A program made the position numbers and the translations under genes. The notes beneath the pieces are model-generated. The model saw only the letters and a list, made by a program, of their open reading frames with translations, did not search any database and had not been told where the DNA came from. Positions 1 through 10,168 of a stretch of DNA of 26,460 bases are shown piece by piece. Source of the DNA: a virus. The DNA lies in the IMG/VR virus record IMGVR_UViG_3300017735_000083, positions 1 through 26,460 of that record. The stretch is one strand, 5' to 3'. Position 1 is the first letter of the stretch. Each line of letters begins with the position of its first letter.

Positions 1-2962
1 CATTTCCTGCTACAGTCGTACCAAGACCAGTTGGCACCGCGCCGTGCGAATAAGAACCTGTGTTATAAGACACAGTAACGCTACAACCATCGTCGCCTTG
101 CATACCTGCAAATGCGTTAACCGTTATTCTAAAATTAGAATTTGGCCGCCGCGGAGTAATAGACGTGTATAAGGGATACGTATTAATATCAGTCCAATTT
201 CTATTAGTAGTAATTTCTTTGAATTCATTGGATGGCCATAGCGCAGCGCTTAAACCACTTGTAATAGAAGGAAGATCTTGCGCGGATTGGATCTTTCTAT
301 CAGAAATTGATTGCACCAAATTGGGAACAAGCCAACTATCAATATATTCCTTTGTAACAAGTGATTTATTGCCAGCTGCATCAATTTCAGCATTACTTAA
401 ATCGCCTGCAATAACTTTATCACCTCTTAAATTAACTTGATCAAAATCTCCAGCATAATTAATTGTAAGGCCATTCGTATCAGCAACGAGTGCTCTACCT
501 TGTTGACGGCCGGAATCACCTTTAGCTCCACTAGGCGATGTGTTCATACGTAAGTCAAAGCCACTAACATAAAGATGTCCATTGCCCGTCCATGTTGGAT
601 GGCCATCAGATAGTTTTAAATTCGTTGTTTCAAATCCAATTTCACCAAGTGTTCCACCAGTTGTTTCAAATTCGTCAAATTGACTATCGCCTAAAGTAAT
701 ATCAAGTGTTGCAATCTTATCAGCCTTTACTTTCATAATATAAGTAAGAGCTACGTATGGCTGATAATTAGAATTTGCACCTAGATTAATATCATGTGAG
801 TGAGCTAGATTTTGGCCTCCTAAATCAAATCTTAACCTCATAGGGCCATCACCCCCTAACGTACTATTTCCATCTAAATTACCATCAGTTCCTCTTAAAT
901 CTTCTGATCCGCTAAGAACACCATCCCTTGCGGCCAGTTGAGTGCGCCAAAGATACGCGGATCCAGTAACGCCTGAAGGCAAATTAGCTTGCGTTAATAT
1001 TTTACCTTGCGTTGATCCAGATATATCCGATGAACCTGCAATATCGCGAATTGCAAAATTATTTACGCCTTCCTTACGACCAACTACTACTTTCTGTCGT
1101 AAATCGGGTAAAGTGCTAATTCCTAAAGCTGTTTGTAAAGCAGTTTTTTCAGTTGCATCTAATTGTGTTAAACTTGAAATTGCTTGACCTTTACATTCTT
1201 CAAATCCATTTGGGATACTTTGTCCACTTGCCCATGCAAATACTGTTCCAAGAGGTGCAGTTTCGTTTTGTACGAATGCTGTAACATTTTGTGAAACCGC
1301 TGATACTGTTTTCCATGATAATGTACCTAATCCATTATCAGTCAATACACGACTTGTGCCATCAACACCACCACCTGTTCGCGAGGTTGGCCATGTATAT
1401 GTTAAGTTACGAATGCGTGAAAGATTACCTATTACTTCTAAATCAGCATTATTAGAAGCTGTTCCTACTGTCACTTTACGAGATTTTCCTGCTAGATGGC
1501 CATCAGGTTCTAACCTTAAAATTTCCACTAAACTTTGGGCATTTGTTGCAACTTTAAATACCATATCGCCTGTACCATAAGCTTCGGGGTTTGCGGCCAA
1601 TGTAGGTGCTTCACTTTTTACACAAGCAATTTGACCACTCAATTGGCAATCTGTTAATTCGATATCTGTAACACCCTGTAAATCAGTAGCAGTAGAATCA
1701 GGTGTATAAAAATTAATTGCAGGTCCTGCACCAACTTCATCAGCATTAGCACTTCCAATTGCAAGATTTAAAAGACCAGTGGGTGTTTGTGTTGTAGTAT
1801 TATAATTAACGCTTTTGCCAATAAATAGTTTAGAACGTAATGAACTAATATCATCATTATCCGTATCCATTACAATTCTACCACCTCTTAATGTAGACGC
1901 GTGACTATTGACTTCGTAAATCCGTACATCTTCATCAAGCTCATTTTTACGTATGTTATTCTTATAAGGCTGATCGAGTTGAAAGTGCCAAGAGTTTCCA
2001 TACGCTTCATTTGCGTCATCAGCGTATATCATATCAACATTGGCATTATCTGATCCTCCATATGATGTAATAATACTTCCGCCTTTTACAACTAAGTTTT
2101 CTCTTAAGTTTAAACTAACATTAGTAGCAACAGTTGCATTACGTATAATGTCTTCTGACGAATATCCAATTTGCATTTTACCACGAGGATTTTCATCTTG
2201 CGTGTCATGTTCTGTAATTATAATTCCTGATGTAAGACGCTCAATTTCAATATTTTGAATAATAGTATCATCATTAGCAGTTGCCCATTCATCACCACTT
2301 GTATAATGATTAACATAAATTATATCAAAGAATTTAGAACCTGGATCGAATTTATTATCAATAGCTTCGTTAGTGGCGTTAAAACCATACATAAGCGCGC
2401 TATATTCTGTTATACCATTATTTACATCAGCGTTTGGTAAAACTAAACCCTCCGCCAACGCGTAATTAAAAGACGCGGCATCATCTGTTCGAAGAGCCTG
2501 AAAGCTTTCGTTTAAGCCAATGGCACCGAGATAAATTCTATTCTCTCCGCTTGTCCTTAAATTTTTAATTCTTACTTTAATTCTATATGTTGCATTAGGA
2601 TCAATTGGAACACGTGTACGAATTCGTACCCATTGTTGGTATTTTTCTGCTTCATTACCATAAGAAGTATTTGCTAAAGTAAAACGAACTCCGCCATTAG
2701 CTAAATCATAAGAGACTTCATCGGCCGGATCCCATGTTGCGCCAACTGGACTCTCAGTACCAGTCGTAGCTTGTTCTGGCAAAGCTGTCATTCGAAAAAC
2801 ATCGCCAGTCCAATCATAATCACCTAAGTATAAATGAGAACCAGTTTCAACCGCGGCTTTAGCGCTTTCAGCAATACTATTTGTAATTCTACGCCAATCG
2901 TTAAATGTATCAGCTGTTGAAATTGTACGTATAGGTAAATGATCTTGATCTGTTGTTGACAT
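1..2962 (-). CDS. Large tail fibre with phage tail-collar domain (3' end outside window)
   Basis: Read by hand as one open minus-strand frame from an ATG at 2962 to the left edge, at least 987 residues with no stop. The N-terminus has DTFNDWRRITN (about residues 18-28), resembling the virion-anchoring start of other T4-like marine fibres. At about 560-745 there is a tail-collar domain: PLGTVFAWASGQSIPNGFEE, then LPDLRQKVVVGR, closing with HSHD and QPYVALTYIMKV, as in T4 gp12 and related short tail fibres. Just before it lies a RIRNLTYTWPTS segment common in marine fibres. Unlike gp12, at least 240 more residues follow the collar domain, including GAKGDSGRQQGRAL, and these may carry receptor binding. 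It is the last gene of the minus-strand structural run, 4 nt after a small coiled-coil gene. There is no clear Shine-Dalgarno; a GATAAATA word sits just upstream. Role as a host-contacting fibre is inferred from the domain and position. Confidence 0.85.
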   Translation of the reverse strand, partial: MSTTDQDHLPIRTISTADTFNDWRRITNSIAESAKAAVETGSHLYLGDYDWTGDVFRMTALPEQATTGTESPVGATWDPADEVSYDLANGGVRFTLANTSYGNEAEKYQQWVRIRTRVPIDPNATYRIKVRIKNLRTSGENRIYLGAIGLNESFQALRTDDAASFNYALAEGLVLPNADVNNGITEYSALMYGFNATNEAIDNKFDPGSKFFDIIYVNHYTSGDEWATANDDTIIQNIEIERLTSGIIITEHDTQDENPRGKMQIGYSSEDIIRNATVATNVSLNLRENLVVKGGSIITSYGGSDNANVDMIYADDANEAYGNSWHFQLDQPYKNNIRKNELDEDVRIYEVNSHASTLRGGRIVMDTDNDDISSLRSKLFIGKSVNYNTTTQTPTGLLNLAIGSANADEVGAGPAINFYTPDSTATDLQGVTDIELTDCQLSGQIACVKSEAPTLAANPEAYGTGDMVFKVATNAQSLVEILRLEPDGHLAGKSRKVTVGTASNNADLEVIGNLSRIRNLTYTWPTSRTGGGVDGTSRVLTDNGLGTLSWKTVSAVSQNVTAFVQNETAPLGTVFAWASGQSIPNGFEECKGQAISSLTQLDATEKTALQTALGISTLPDLRQKVVVGRKEGVNNFAIRDIAGSSDISGSTQGKILTQANLPSGVTGSAYLWRTQLAARDGVLSGSEDLRGTDGNLDGNSTLGGDGPMRLRFDLGGQNLAHSHDINLGANSNYQPYVALTYIMKVKADKIATLDITLGDSQFDEFETTGGTLGEIGFETTNLKLSDGHPTWTGNGHLYVSGFDLRMNTSPSGAKGDSGRQQGRALVADTNGLTINYAGDFDQVNLRGDKVIAGDLSNAEIDAAGNKSLVTKEYIDSWLVPNLVQSISDRKIQSAQDLPSITSGLSAALWPSNEFKEITTNRNWTDINTYPLYTSITPRRPNSNFRITVNAFAGMQGDDGCSVTVSYNTGSYSHGAVPTGLGTTVAGN

Positions 2963-2966
2963 AATA

Positions 2967-3176
2967 TTATTTATCTATTTTTTGAATAAGTTTTTCGACT
3001 AATGACGTAAGATTTTTTACATCGCTTTTTAACTCAGCCATTTCTTTTTCTTTTTCTTTTTTTAATTCTTTTTTTCGTTTCAGAGCATTATAAGTTTTAA
3101 TATCACGATTTATAATTGCTCCACTTGATAAATCTTTTTCAAAGCTTGTGTTATCTTTTAAAATTAATTTTGACAT
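2967..3176 (-). CDS. Small coiled-coil protein between two giant structural genes
   Basis: A 69-residue protein, charged and with no membrane segment. The C-terminal half is Lys/Glu-rich and carries a clean heptad series (M46, L49, V53, L56, V60, L63, I67), predicting a short parallel coiled coil. It begins 2 nt after the 1827-aa gene ends and stops 4 nt before the fibre gene starts, so it is probably co-translated with both. Small coiled-coil proteins of this size next to fibre genes can be virion linkers or folding helpers; T4 gp57A (79 aa, all-helical fibre chaperone) is a functional analogue to consider, but I see no sequence match that proves it. The gene looks real because of the tight spacing, the same strand and the ordered heptads. 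Confidence 0.75.
   Translation of the reverse strand: MSKLILKDNTSFEKDLSSGAIINRDIKTYNALKRKKELKKEKEKEMAELKSDVKNLTSLVEKLIQKIDK
2968..2975 (-). promoter_or_regulatory. Possible late-promoter-like word before the fibre gene
   Basis: On the minus strand the bases read GATAAATA, one mismatch from the T4 late-promoter word TATAAATA, 5 nt before the fibre ATG at 2962. It overlaps the end of the preceding small gene. The arrangement matches two exact copies in this window that sit 6-8 nt before a start codon. The mismatch and AT-rich context keep confidence low. Confidence 0.3.
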
Positions 3177-3178
3177 AA

Positions 3179-6100
3179 TTAAACAGTGCTAAAAGTTGCA
3201 ATTGCTCTAAAGTCTTTAATTGTTGGAATAATTCTATGATCCGTTGTAGTTGAAATGACTCTTACCGCAATCGCATTAAACTCAATTGATTTTCTAGAAT
3301 CATTTGTACCAAGTAACTCCGGATCAAAATCAAATTCAATTTCACGGAATACGCCTTCAGGTGTAACAGGTATCGATGCAGTTGGTTGTATTTCATACCA
3401 AGGAACAGAATCATAATCTTCTTCACCTACACGTAGTTTTACTAAAACTCGAATATTGGTATTTATTGTAGGACGATTCGCTGCTAAGAAAATGTTAACT
3501 CTATCAGCGGGAGAATTGAGAACCACAGAACGAGTGATATAACTCATTTTCGTACTACTTAAACCAGCATCTGTTAAGTAGCTAAAGTCATCATCTTTTC
3601 TAGTATCATTAGTATCTACAACACTTGCAAAATCTGATAAATTACTATTAGCAATTTTGGCTTTAGCAGGATCGTTGATTAAATTGTAAATTGAAAGTAA
3701 AGACAACCTTTGTGTATCGAGTTGAGGTGTGATATTTGTATCACTTGTAGTAAGAGTTGCTCGTACAGTAATAACATTGTTGTTTGTACCTCCACCGACA
3801 CTTAACGCGCCTACAAGTTGCGTAGATGAATCTAAATCAACATTTTGATTTGCAATTAGTGTTTTAGATGGTGTCGTATTTGATGTACCATAAACATAGG
3901 TAATATCTGTTTCAGGCAACTTAACCTCTTCGGCCAAAAGTCTAAAGTAAGAATTTGAATATGTATTTAATGTTGCTGATGCGGTAGCTGCAACTGTAGG
4001 ACTTCCACCAGAGAATGTAATCGCTGGAATTTCTGTATATCCGCTACCAGGATTTACAAGAGTAAGAGAATTCACAACTCCTCCACTTATTGTTGCTGTT
4101 GCTGTTGCCTGTGTTCCTCCATTTGCTGGTGCACTAATTAATACACTTGGTGCACTGCCATAACCTGATCCACCAGTATCTAAATCAATTTGTGTTACGT
4201 TACCATTAAATTGAGTTTGAAAATCTACAGTTTTAGATGAACTATAAACAGCTTTCTTAATTTTGAATTTAAAATCTCTATTTTGATTAGGTGTCCATGT
4301 AGAAGCATTTTGTGATTTGAATGAAACACCAGCATAAGGATTCTTAGAAATCTTTTGTTGTGTTACATTATCCGTTCCACCCGTTTCTGCCATCCATAAA
4401 CGATATTCCGGAGAATTGGATAAAACAACAATTGCATATTCAACACCAGGCTGTAAGAACACGGGTTGATCATAAGTAAATAGTGTAGCAGTATTAGCTT
4501 GTGTTGCATTTGTTCCTGCGCCATCTACACTTGCTTGAACATCACCAGGATTTAAAATAACTTCGGTACCAGGTATAACTTTTTGTGTAGGAATACCATT
4601 TTCAACTGTTACAAGGTGTGTTCTTACAGGAATAGTAGAATGTTTCTTTTGGAAATATAATTCTATTCCAGTTGAATAAACACCATTTTGATAATCACCA
4701 ATAATGAATGATTGAGCAAGAGGATCGTAGTATCTTACCTTTGACGTATCGCGACTAGTAAGAATAGAACTATTTCGCACGTCTGACAATCTTTGTTCGT
4801 TAAATTGCGGGATACGAGTAGTAACAATTGCGTTTGACTTTGACTCAATTAAACCGCTTGCATTATAAGTTGCTTGTGCACTTGTAGTTTGTTCAGCATC
4901 TTGATTTTGTTGCGAATCAGTTAATTTAAATATTCGTTCACCGGTTCTAAATCTAAATTCTTTATTGTTTGGAATAATTAAACTTCCACGCAAAATACCA
5001 TTATCGTCTGATATTAATTCATGCCTCGCTGAAAGCTCAGAACCTTGAAGATCTGTAAGTTCGCGATCTTTAAAGGTTGCAACTGCTTCACTCATCGCAG
5101 TAGAATGAGTTACATTAGCAAATGTTCCTCCTCCACTCATATCAGATAATGCAGTACAATAATCTGAAACGTTCTTACCATCAAAGAAAACGTAAAGTCG
5201 TGTATTAGGTTTCATTAACTTAGCTTCGAAGTTAATTCTACGCGAACGAATAAATGGAACAAAACTTACGTCAACAATTCTTTCACCAGCATTAATTGTA
5301 TGGTCGAAGTATTCTAATGTTCTACGAATTCCAGATCTTATCTCAGTAGTATTTGTAAATGTTTCGGAAAGCTTACCTTTAATAGGTCTCCAATTTCCAG
5401 TAAATCCTAATGCTGCTTTTGCAGCTTTATTCGCAGCTTTATTTGCACCTTTATCATGTCTACCAATTTGTATATTACGTGTTTCTGTGGTTGTTCCTCT
5501 CCACGCAACTTCCCATTCGTCCCAAACAGTACCAAGCATATTTTGTTCTCGTGCCATTTGCGCAAACTGATCATACGCAGAGGTATCATTAATTACGATA
5601 TCGGGCCGTTGGTTTGTTTCTTTCCATTCATCCGTTGTAGGTGTAAGAGTTACGTGCCCTTGCCAATCTGCTAAGTCAAAAGGATTAACGCTTTCAGAAA
5701 TGCTTGCAAGAGGCTGATCTATTAAAGCAGTTTCAGTAAAGTCAAGTTGAATAATATCTGAATCTTCTTCGCCATCGGTTGTAGCTTTTAATAGCGTATC
5801 GTTCATTTCAAACTGAGGACGTAATACTCCACGTGATGCATCAATTGAACACGCATAATCGCTGTCAGAAGGATTACCAATGTTATGACCAAAGAAGCTA
5901 TCAACTAAAATGCCATTTTTAAACCTTTGATCACCTGCTGCAGTAAAAATATCTTTATCTAATGTTTCTTTTTCAAGCAAAGAAAGTGAAGTATAATATT
6001 CAACGTTTTTAATTCTACGTGCAAGACTTCCAATATCTTTCATCGTATATCTACGATTGTCAAGATATTTTGGTGTAATGTCTGAGGCTTCTTCTGTGAA

Positions 6101-8662
6101 ACCAGGAACGTTTAATTCGTATAACGCCATTCTATCTTCAGAAATTTCTGGAGGCTGAGGATCAGATGAAGGTGTTCCTTCAACTACAGAGAATTCGCCA
6201 ATATTATTTACAACGACTTTATCAATTCTTCCATTGTAAGCATCCATTGAACTAATTTCGATCAAGCCATTTGGGTCGAGAGGAAATACTGTACCAATAC
6301 CTTTCTTTTGTCTAAAGTCAATGACGTCTGAAAGCTTATCGTTTTTATACGTTGGAATATCTTTATACGTAGAAGTCGCTGCGTTATTATAACTATTCAC
6401 TGTAGCAAAATCACCAGTACTTGTCCAATTCCAATATCTAAATGAAACTTTCCAATCAGTTGTTCCAGCACTATAATCTGCTGTTCCAATATATTGTACT
6501 CTTGCTTCATCATAATAATTATCTCTTTGACCATTGTCTAAAACATAATCACTTTCAGGAACAGTTACAAATCCTGAGCCAGTATCTACTTCTACTTTAC
6601 TAACGTCAATTAAGTCGTAATATCCTGTTAAAGTAATATAACCTCCCGATGCAACACCGGTATTATTTACTGCCACAGCAGTTCCACCACTCTTTTCGTC
6701 AATCTCTTTTGTCGTTATACTAAAATTAGTATCTTCATATGGAGCAATTGCAGAACCTGCATCTCCAGTAGGACCAATATCACTTGCTAATTCAAGTGTT
6801 AACGTTTGACCGCCGGTGCCTGTTGGTGCGCTATTTAAATCAACGTCGGTTCCATCATCTTCTAATAAAACATAATCTGAAACTGCATCAGAATAAAACG
6901 AATCACCAGAATCAAGTCCTCCTAATTGAGGTGTTGTTCCATCTAAATTAGGAAACAGTTTTCTACCTTTAACACTTGCAACTGAAACACTTGCAACAGT
7001 AGTAACTGGTAATTGAATAATAGCATTTGACTCGGAAGCATTCTGTAATTCGAAAGTACTTCCTGATAGTGGTTCGAATTCGAATTCTGCTTGATGAATT
7101 TTATCAGCGTCAGCAAGTGATTTACCATCTGTTGTAATATTAATATCGTAAATGTAAAGTTGATATTTTCCTGTGTTAACTTTTTCGATTGTTCTTAATT
7201 TACAAGTACCTATAACAACACCACCGTCTTCAATATTTGCTGTAGTTGTTTCAGCCGCAGTAGGATTAAACAATTTAGCATTAGTAACACTTGATACAAA
7301 ATCTCCAAATACATAACCACCGATCGTAGCTGAAACTTCTAGATTAGTAGTTGTTTCTGTATCACGCGCCTTGAGCACCGGTATTTCAACCTTTTCATTT
7401 AATTCGATTCGATAGCCAGAAACATATGCTGTCGATGGTTCTAATCCTACAATAAATCTTTTTTCACCAAATTCTGCTGCGGTATCTAAGCCAAGTGCAA
7501 TATCGCCTGCTGTATTTAATGCAGTAATTTCTGCTGTCGTGTATTTACCGCGGTTGCCTACACCATCGTTTAAATATTCACGCAAATCGAGTTGAAATGG
7601 CTTAACGGTGTAATTACCACTTTCTTCAAATGTTCTTTCAGCAAACTTACGATCAAGTTGGGTGTATTCTGTACGAGCTGGCAATAAAGCTTTATCGGTA
7701 CTTACATTTAAAAGATTTACAAATTGACCTGAAGTTGTATCAATTAAAACATCAGGATTATTTTGTGTTGTGGTGTTTCCACTTATGGTATTACCAATAA
7801 TAGTAGTATCCGTTGTGAGGAACTTCAGTGCAAGAGATATTTGATATCGGTGTGCACCAGGTGCAACTTCATTTGGTTCACCTGAAGCGTTATCAAGCAA
7901 ATCGGTATCTTCATTCGCAGTAATAGTATTTTCAGTTACCAACCAATTAATCGATCCATCAAATTCCTGTGTCTTATTCGTTTTGGATATAAAGATCGAT
8001 GTTTTATCAACTACAATAAAATTACCATTAATAAAGAATACACCTTCTTCAACATTTATGGCTGAAGCATATCCTACTCGTTCGACAGTGCCCAATACAT
8101 CACCAAAACCGATAACAGTTTCAGTTGTTGGTGTTTGAATTGCGTCTGCATTTAAATTGTGAATTGTTTCAGATGCACTAAATACTTGAGTCTCTGGTCC
8201 AGCAGCGCTACCATCGGCCTTTAAATATCTTAAATAAAATCTGTAAATAACACCAGTAGCTCCGACTTGATCGTATACTCTTTGATAACCTAAAATTTCT
8301 GCTGTTAAATCACTTGCTGTAGTATTATTATTATCACCTAATAAATTAAGCTCTGATATATAAGACTCTTGGGCTATTAAATCGGCATCAGTAATATCAA
8401 TGTCGACATAATAAATGTTAGGATCATACGACGTTAAACCATCGATAACTGGTGTTCCGTCTTTATAAACACTACGACCAAATTGATCAATTTGGTTTTG
8501 TAAAGTAGTCTGAATTTGATTTAATTCTCTGACCTGAACTGAAACACCCGGTTGAAATAAAACTCTCACATAATTTTTATCGCGAGGGCTTTTACCGCCA
8601 GATGCACCTTCATTTAAATAATCGTCAAAGTAAGGTTGACCTTCGAATGATTTAATTGCCAT
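3179..8662 (-). CDS. Giant DUF4815-type baseplate/tail structural protein
   Basis: 1827 residues. The N-terminus (about 10-70: FDDYLNEG, KNYVRVLFQPGVSVQVRELN, then a segment ending FGRSVYKDG) fits the DUF4815 family of phage structural proteins, typically found beside baseplate genes in marine T4-like phages. The middle is beta-rich and repetitive with many Gly/Thr/Asp turns. Around residue 1490-1560 there are two GSGY units (GGSGYGSAPSV and GSGYTEIPAITF) separated by an Ala/Thr-rich strand. About residues 1310-1430 (YYDPLAQSFIIGDYQNGVY onward) resemble a virion jelly-roll or adhesin segment. It follows gp8 with a 14-nt gap, where T4 has gp9, gp10 and gp11, none of which I find. It may therefore take over the peripheral baseplate role of gp10 and fibre attachment; that assignment is positional. 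AGAGA lies about 8 nt before the ATG as a modest ribosome site. Confidence 0.85.
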   Translation of the reverse strand: MAIKSFEGQPYFDDYLNEGASGGKSPRDKNYVRVLFQPGVSVQVRELNQIQTTLQNQIDQFGRSVYKDGTPVIDGLTSYDPNIYYVDIDITDADLIAQESYISELNLLGDNNNTTASDLTAEILGYQRVYDQVGATGVIYRFYLRYLKADGSAAGPETQVFSASETIHNLNADAIQTPTTETVIGFGDVLGTVERVGYASAINVEEGVFFINGNFIVVDKTSIFISKTNKTQEFDGSINWLVTENTITANEDTDLLDNASGEPNEVAPGAHRYQISLALKFLTTDTTIIGNTISGNTTTQNNPDVLIDTTSGQFVNLLNVSTDKALLPARTEYTQLDRKFAERTFEESGNYTVKPFQLDLREYLNDGVGNRGKYTTAEITALNTAGDIALGLDTAAEFGEKRFIVGLEPSTAYVSGYRIELNEKVEIPVLKARDTETTTNLEVSATIGGYVFGDFVSSVTNAKLFNPTAAETTTANIEDGGVVIGTCKLRTIEKVNTGKYQLYIYDINITTDGKSLADADKIHQAEFEFEPLSGSTFELQNASESNAIIQLPVTTVASVSVASVKGRKLFPNLDGTTPQLGGLDSGDSFYSDAVSDYVLLEDDGTDVDLNSAPTGTGGQTLTLELASDIGPTGDAGSAIAPYEDTNFSITTKEIDEKSGGTAVAVNNTGVASGGYITLTGYYDLIDVSKVEVDTGSGFVTVPESDYVLDNGQRDNYYDEARVQYIGTADYSAGTTDWKVSFRYWNWTSTGDFATVNSYNNAATSTYKDIPTYKNDKLSDVIDFRQKKGIGTVFPLDPNGLIEISSMDAYNGRIDKVVVNNIGEFSVVEGTPSSDPQPPEISEDRMALYELNVPGFTEEASDITPKYLDNRRYTMKDIGSLARRIKNVEYYTSLSLLEKETLDKDIFTAAGDQRFKNGILVDSFFGHNIGNPSDSDYACSIDASRGVLRPQFEMNDTLLKATTDGEEDSDIIQLDFTETALIDQPLASISESVNPFDLADWQGHVTLTPTTDEWKETNQRPDIVINDTSAYDQFAQMAREQNMLGTVWDEWEVAWRGTTTETRNIQIGRHDKGANKAANKAAKAALGFTGNWRPIKGKLSETFTNTTEIRSGIRRTLEYFDHTINAGERIVDVSFVPFIRSRRINFEAKLMKPNTRLYVFFDGKNVSDYCTALSDMSGGGTFANVTHSTAMSEAVATFKDRELTDLQGSELSARHELISDDNGILRGSLIIPNNKEFRFRTGERIFKLTDSQQNQDAEQTTSAQATYNASGLIESKSNAIVTTRIPQFNEQRLSDVRNSSILTSRDTSKVRYYDPLAQSFIIGDYQNGVYSTGIELYFQKKHSTIPVRTHLVTVENGIPTQKVIPGTEVILNPGDVQASVDGAGTNATQANTATLFTYDQPVFLQPGVEYAIVVLSNSPEYRLWMAETGGTDNVTQQKISKNPYAGVSFKSQNASTWTPNQNRDFKFKIKKAVYSSSKTVDFQTQFNGNVTQIDLDTGGSGYGSAPSVLISAPANGGTQATATATISGGVVNSLTLVNPGSGYTEIPAITFSGGSPTVAATASATLNTYSNSYFRLLAEEVKLPETDITYVYGTSNTTPSKTLIANQNVDLDSSTQLVGALSVGGGTNNNVITVRATLTTSDTNITPQLDTQRLSLLSIYNLINDPAKAKIANSNLSDFASVVDTNDTRKDDDFSYLTDAGLSSTKMSYITRSVVLNSPADRVNIFLAANRPTINTNIRVLVKLRVGEEDYDSVPWYEIQPTASIPVTPEGVFREIEFDFDPELLGTNDSRKSIEFNAIAVRVISTTTDHRIIPTIKDFRAIATFSTV

Positions 8663-8676
8663 ATTCTATATCTCTA

Positions 8677-10140
8677 TTAAAGTTGTATAACTAATTTGAT
8701 GTCTTCAGTTTGCTGCTCACTTCGTGTGATCTGTATTCTATTTTCATAGAATATAATTTCACCAGCTTTTTGCGTGTATTCAGACGAACCAACAGAAGAA
8801 TAAGCTTGACTTATATGCTCGGTTGATTCATTTTCTCTATCTAAAACTTTAGCTGTACCACTTGTTGGAAAAGCCTTTTTATTAATCTTATCGTTGTTAT
8901 TCTGATGAAAATAAATTCGATAATTTACAGTATCAACCTTATCTACAAACGCTCGTGCACTAACTTCACTTGTAATGTCTACGCTAAGAATATCTCCAAC
9001 TGCTACACTTCCTGCACTTACAGATGAGCTTAATTGTAAATATCTTAAAGTGTCAAGTGTTTCAGTATCGGTGTATGTTCCTCCAGTCGGTGAGTCATTA
9101 TCATCTGTACGAACATCAGCTTCAGTTCCTCGTAATAATGATACTTGGCGATAAGGAATAACCGGAGCATCTCCTTCAAGGTTTCCTTCTAATGATGCTT
9201 CTAATCCTATGTAATAAGAAGGTAAATCCTTAGCAACATTATAACCAAATCCATTTTCTGGTCCAATTAAAACAACTCCTTCTGCACCACTTCCAGTACT
9301 ATCCGTAATTACCAAAGATGCTTCGGTCCAATCTAAACCTAAGACTCCAGCAGCAATGTCAATGTTTGTAATTACGCCACCTGAAATTGTAACGTCTAAA
9401 TCTGAACCACCATTTACTCCACCAATATCTGAATTATTACCAACTATTTTTACTGTTGGCGTACTGCTGTATCCAGTTCCTCCGCTTAATAATTTAACGC
9501 CATAAATAATTCCTGTAGTTTCGTTAGCATCAGCTGCAGCTTGAATATTACTTGATGAAACTTCAACAAACTGAGTAGTATTAAATCCTGTTGAAGACGG
9601 GATCACATCAGCAACATATGCCCATTGATAATTGACTCCAGAGGCTCCGCCAGCTAATTCGTAATCATTGCCTGAACCAGTTTGAGGTATATCATTACCA
9701 GTAGTTTCTTGACCATTTGTGTTACTGCCATCAGTTTTATTTCTTAAACATACATAAATTTTATCATCATATACAGCATAACACGGCTGAAGATTATCAG
9801 CACCAGAAACAGTTGGAATAAAACACGTTGGATCGCTTACGTCATATCTTTTATAAATCAATCCTTGTTGATATTCAATACGAGGAATAACCCGTGAATT
9901 ACGAGAAACTTCAACCAAACCAATTAGGTTTTCTTTTACTTCTTCTTTTTCTCTTATAGAACCATCTGGTACGCTTGGTGCAAAACCAGCTACTGCTTCA
10001 TCAGCTGCTGTGTCAGTCCAAGGATCAGATTTACCAATACCAATATAATAATTTGGACTCGATCCTGCTGTATCAGCTATTTCTTCAATGAGCCGATCTG
10101 CCAAATTTTTTCTAAAATCATCTGTAATAATTGCTGCCAT
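8677..10140 (-). CDS. 8: Baseplate wedge subunit gp8
   Basis: 487 residues against 334 in T4 gp8. The N-terminal stretch IGIGKSDPWTD ... AGFAPSVPDGS, followed by LIGLVEV, matches the T4 pattern FGRSEPWSS ... VGFAPPYPTDS ... MGTVKV. The C-terminus GEIIFYENR ... QQTEDIKLVIQL matches T4 GEMIYMENR ... DQTEEINILF. gp8 dimerises in the wedge and links the inner gp6/gp7 core to peripheral proteins. The extra length lies in the middle: about residues 215-300 hold a GGTGYSSTPTV unit and a Gly-rich beta region like the GSGY units of the neighbouring 1827-aa protein, absent from T4 gp8. A dedicated late promoter precedes it, with AAAGAG about 10 nt before the ATG. It is the first gene of a unit with the DUF4815 protein, the coiled-coil protein and the fibre. 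Confidence 0.93.
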   Translation of the reverse strand: MAAIITDDFRKNLADRLIEEIADTAGSSPNYYIGIGKSDPWTDTAADEAVAGFAPSVPDGSIREKEEVKENLIGLVEVSRNSRVIPRIEYQQGLIYKRYDVSDPTCFIPTVSGADNLQPCYAVYDDKIYVCLRNKTDGSNTNGQETTGNDIPQTGSGNDYELAGGASGVNYQWAYVADVIPSSTGFNTTQFVEVSSSNIQAAADANETTGIIYGVKLLSGGTGYSSTPTVKIVGNNSDIGGVNGGSDLDVTISGGVITNIDIAAGVLGLDWTEASLVITDSTGSGAEGVVLIGPENGFGYNVAKDLPSYYIGLEASLEGNLEGDAPVIPYRQVSLLRGTEADVRTDDNDSPTGGTYTDTETLDTLRYLQLSSSVSAGSVAVGDILSVDITSEVSARAFVDKVDTVNYRIYFHQNNNDKINKKAFPTSGTAKVLDRENESTEHISQAYSSVGSSEYTQKAGEIIFYENRIQITRSEQQTEDIKLVIQL

Positions 10141-10168
10141 GTTATTAATTCTCTTTAGTTAATAGTTT

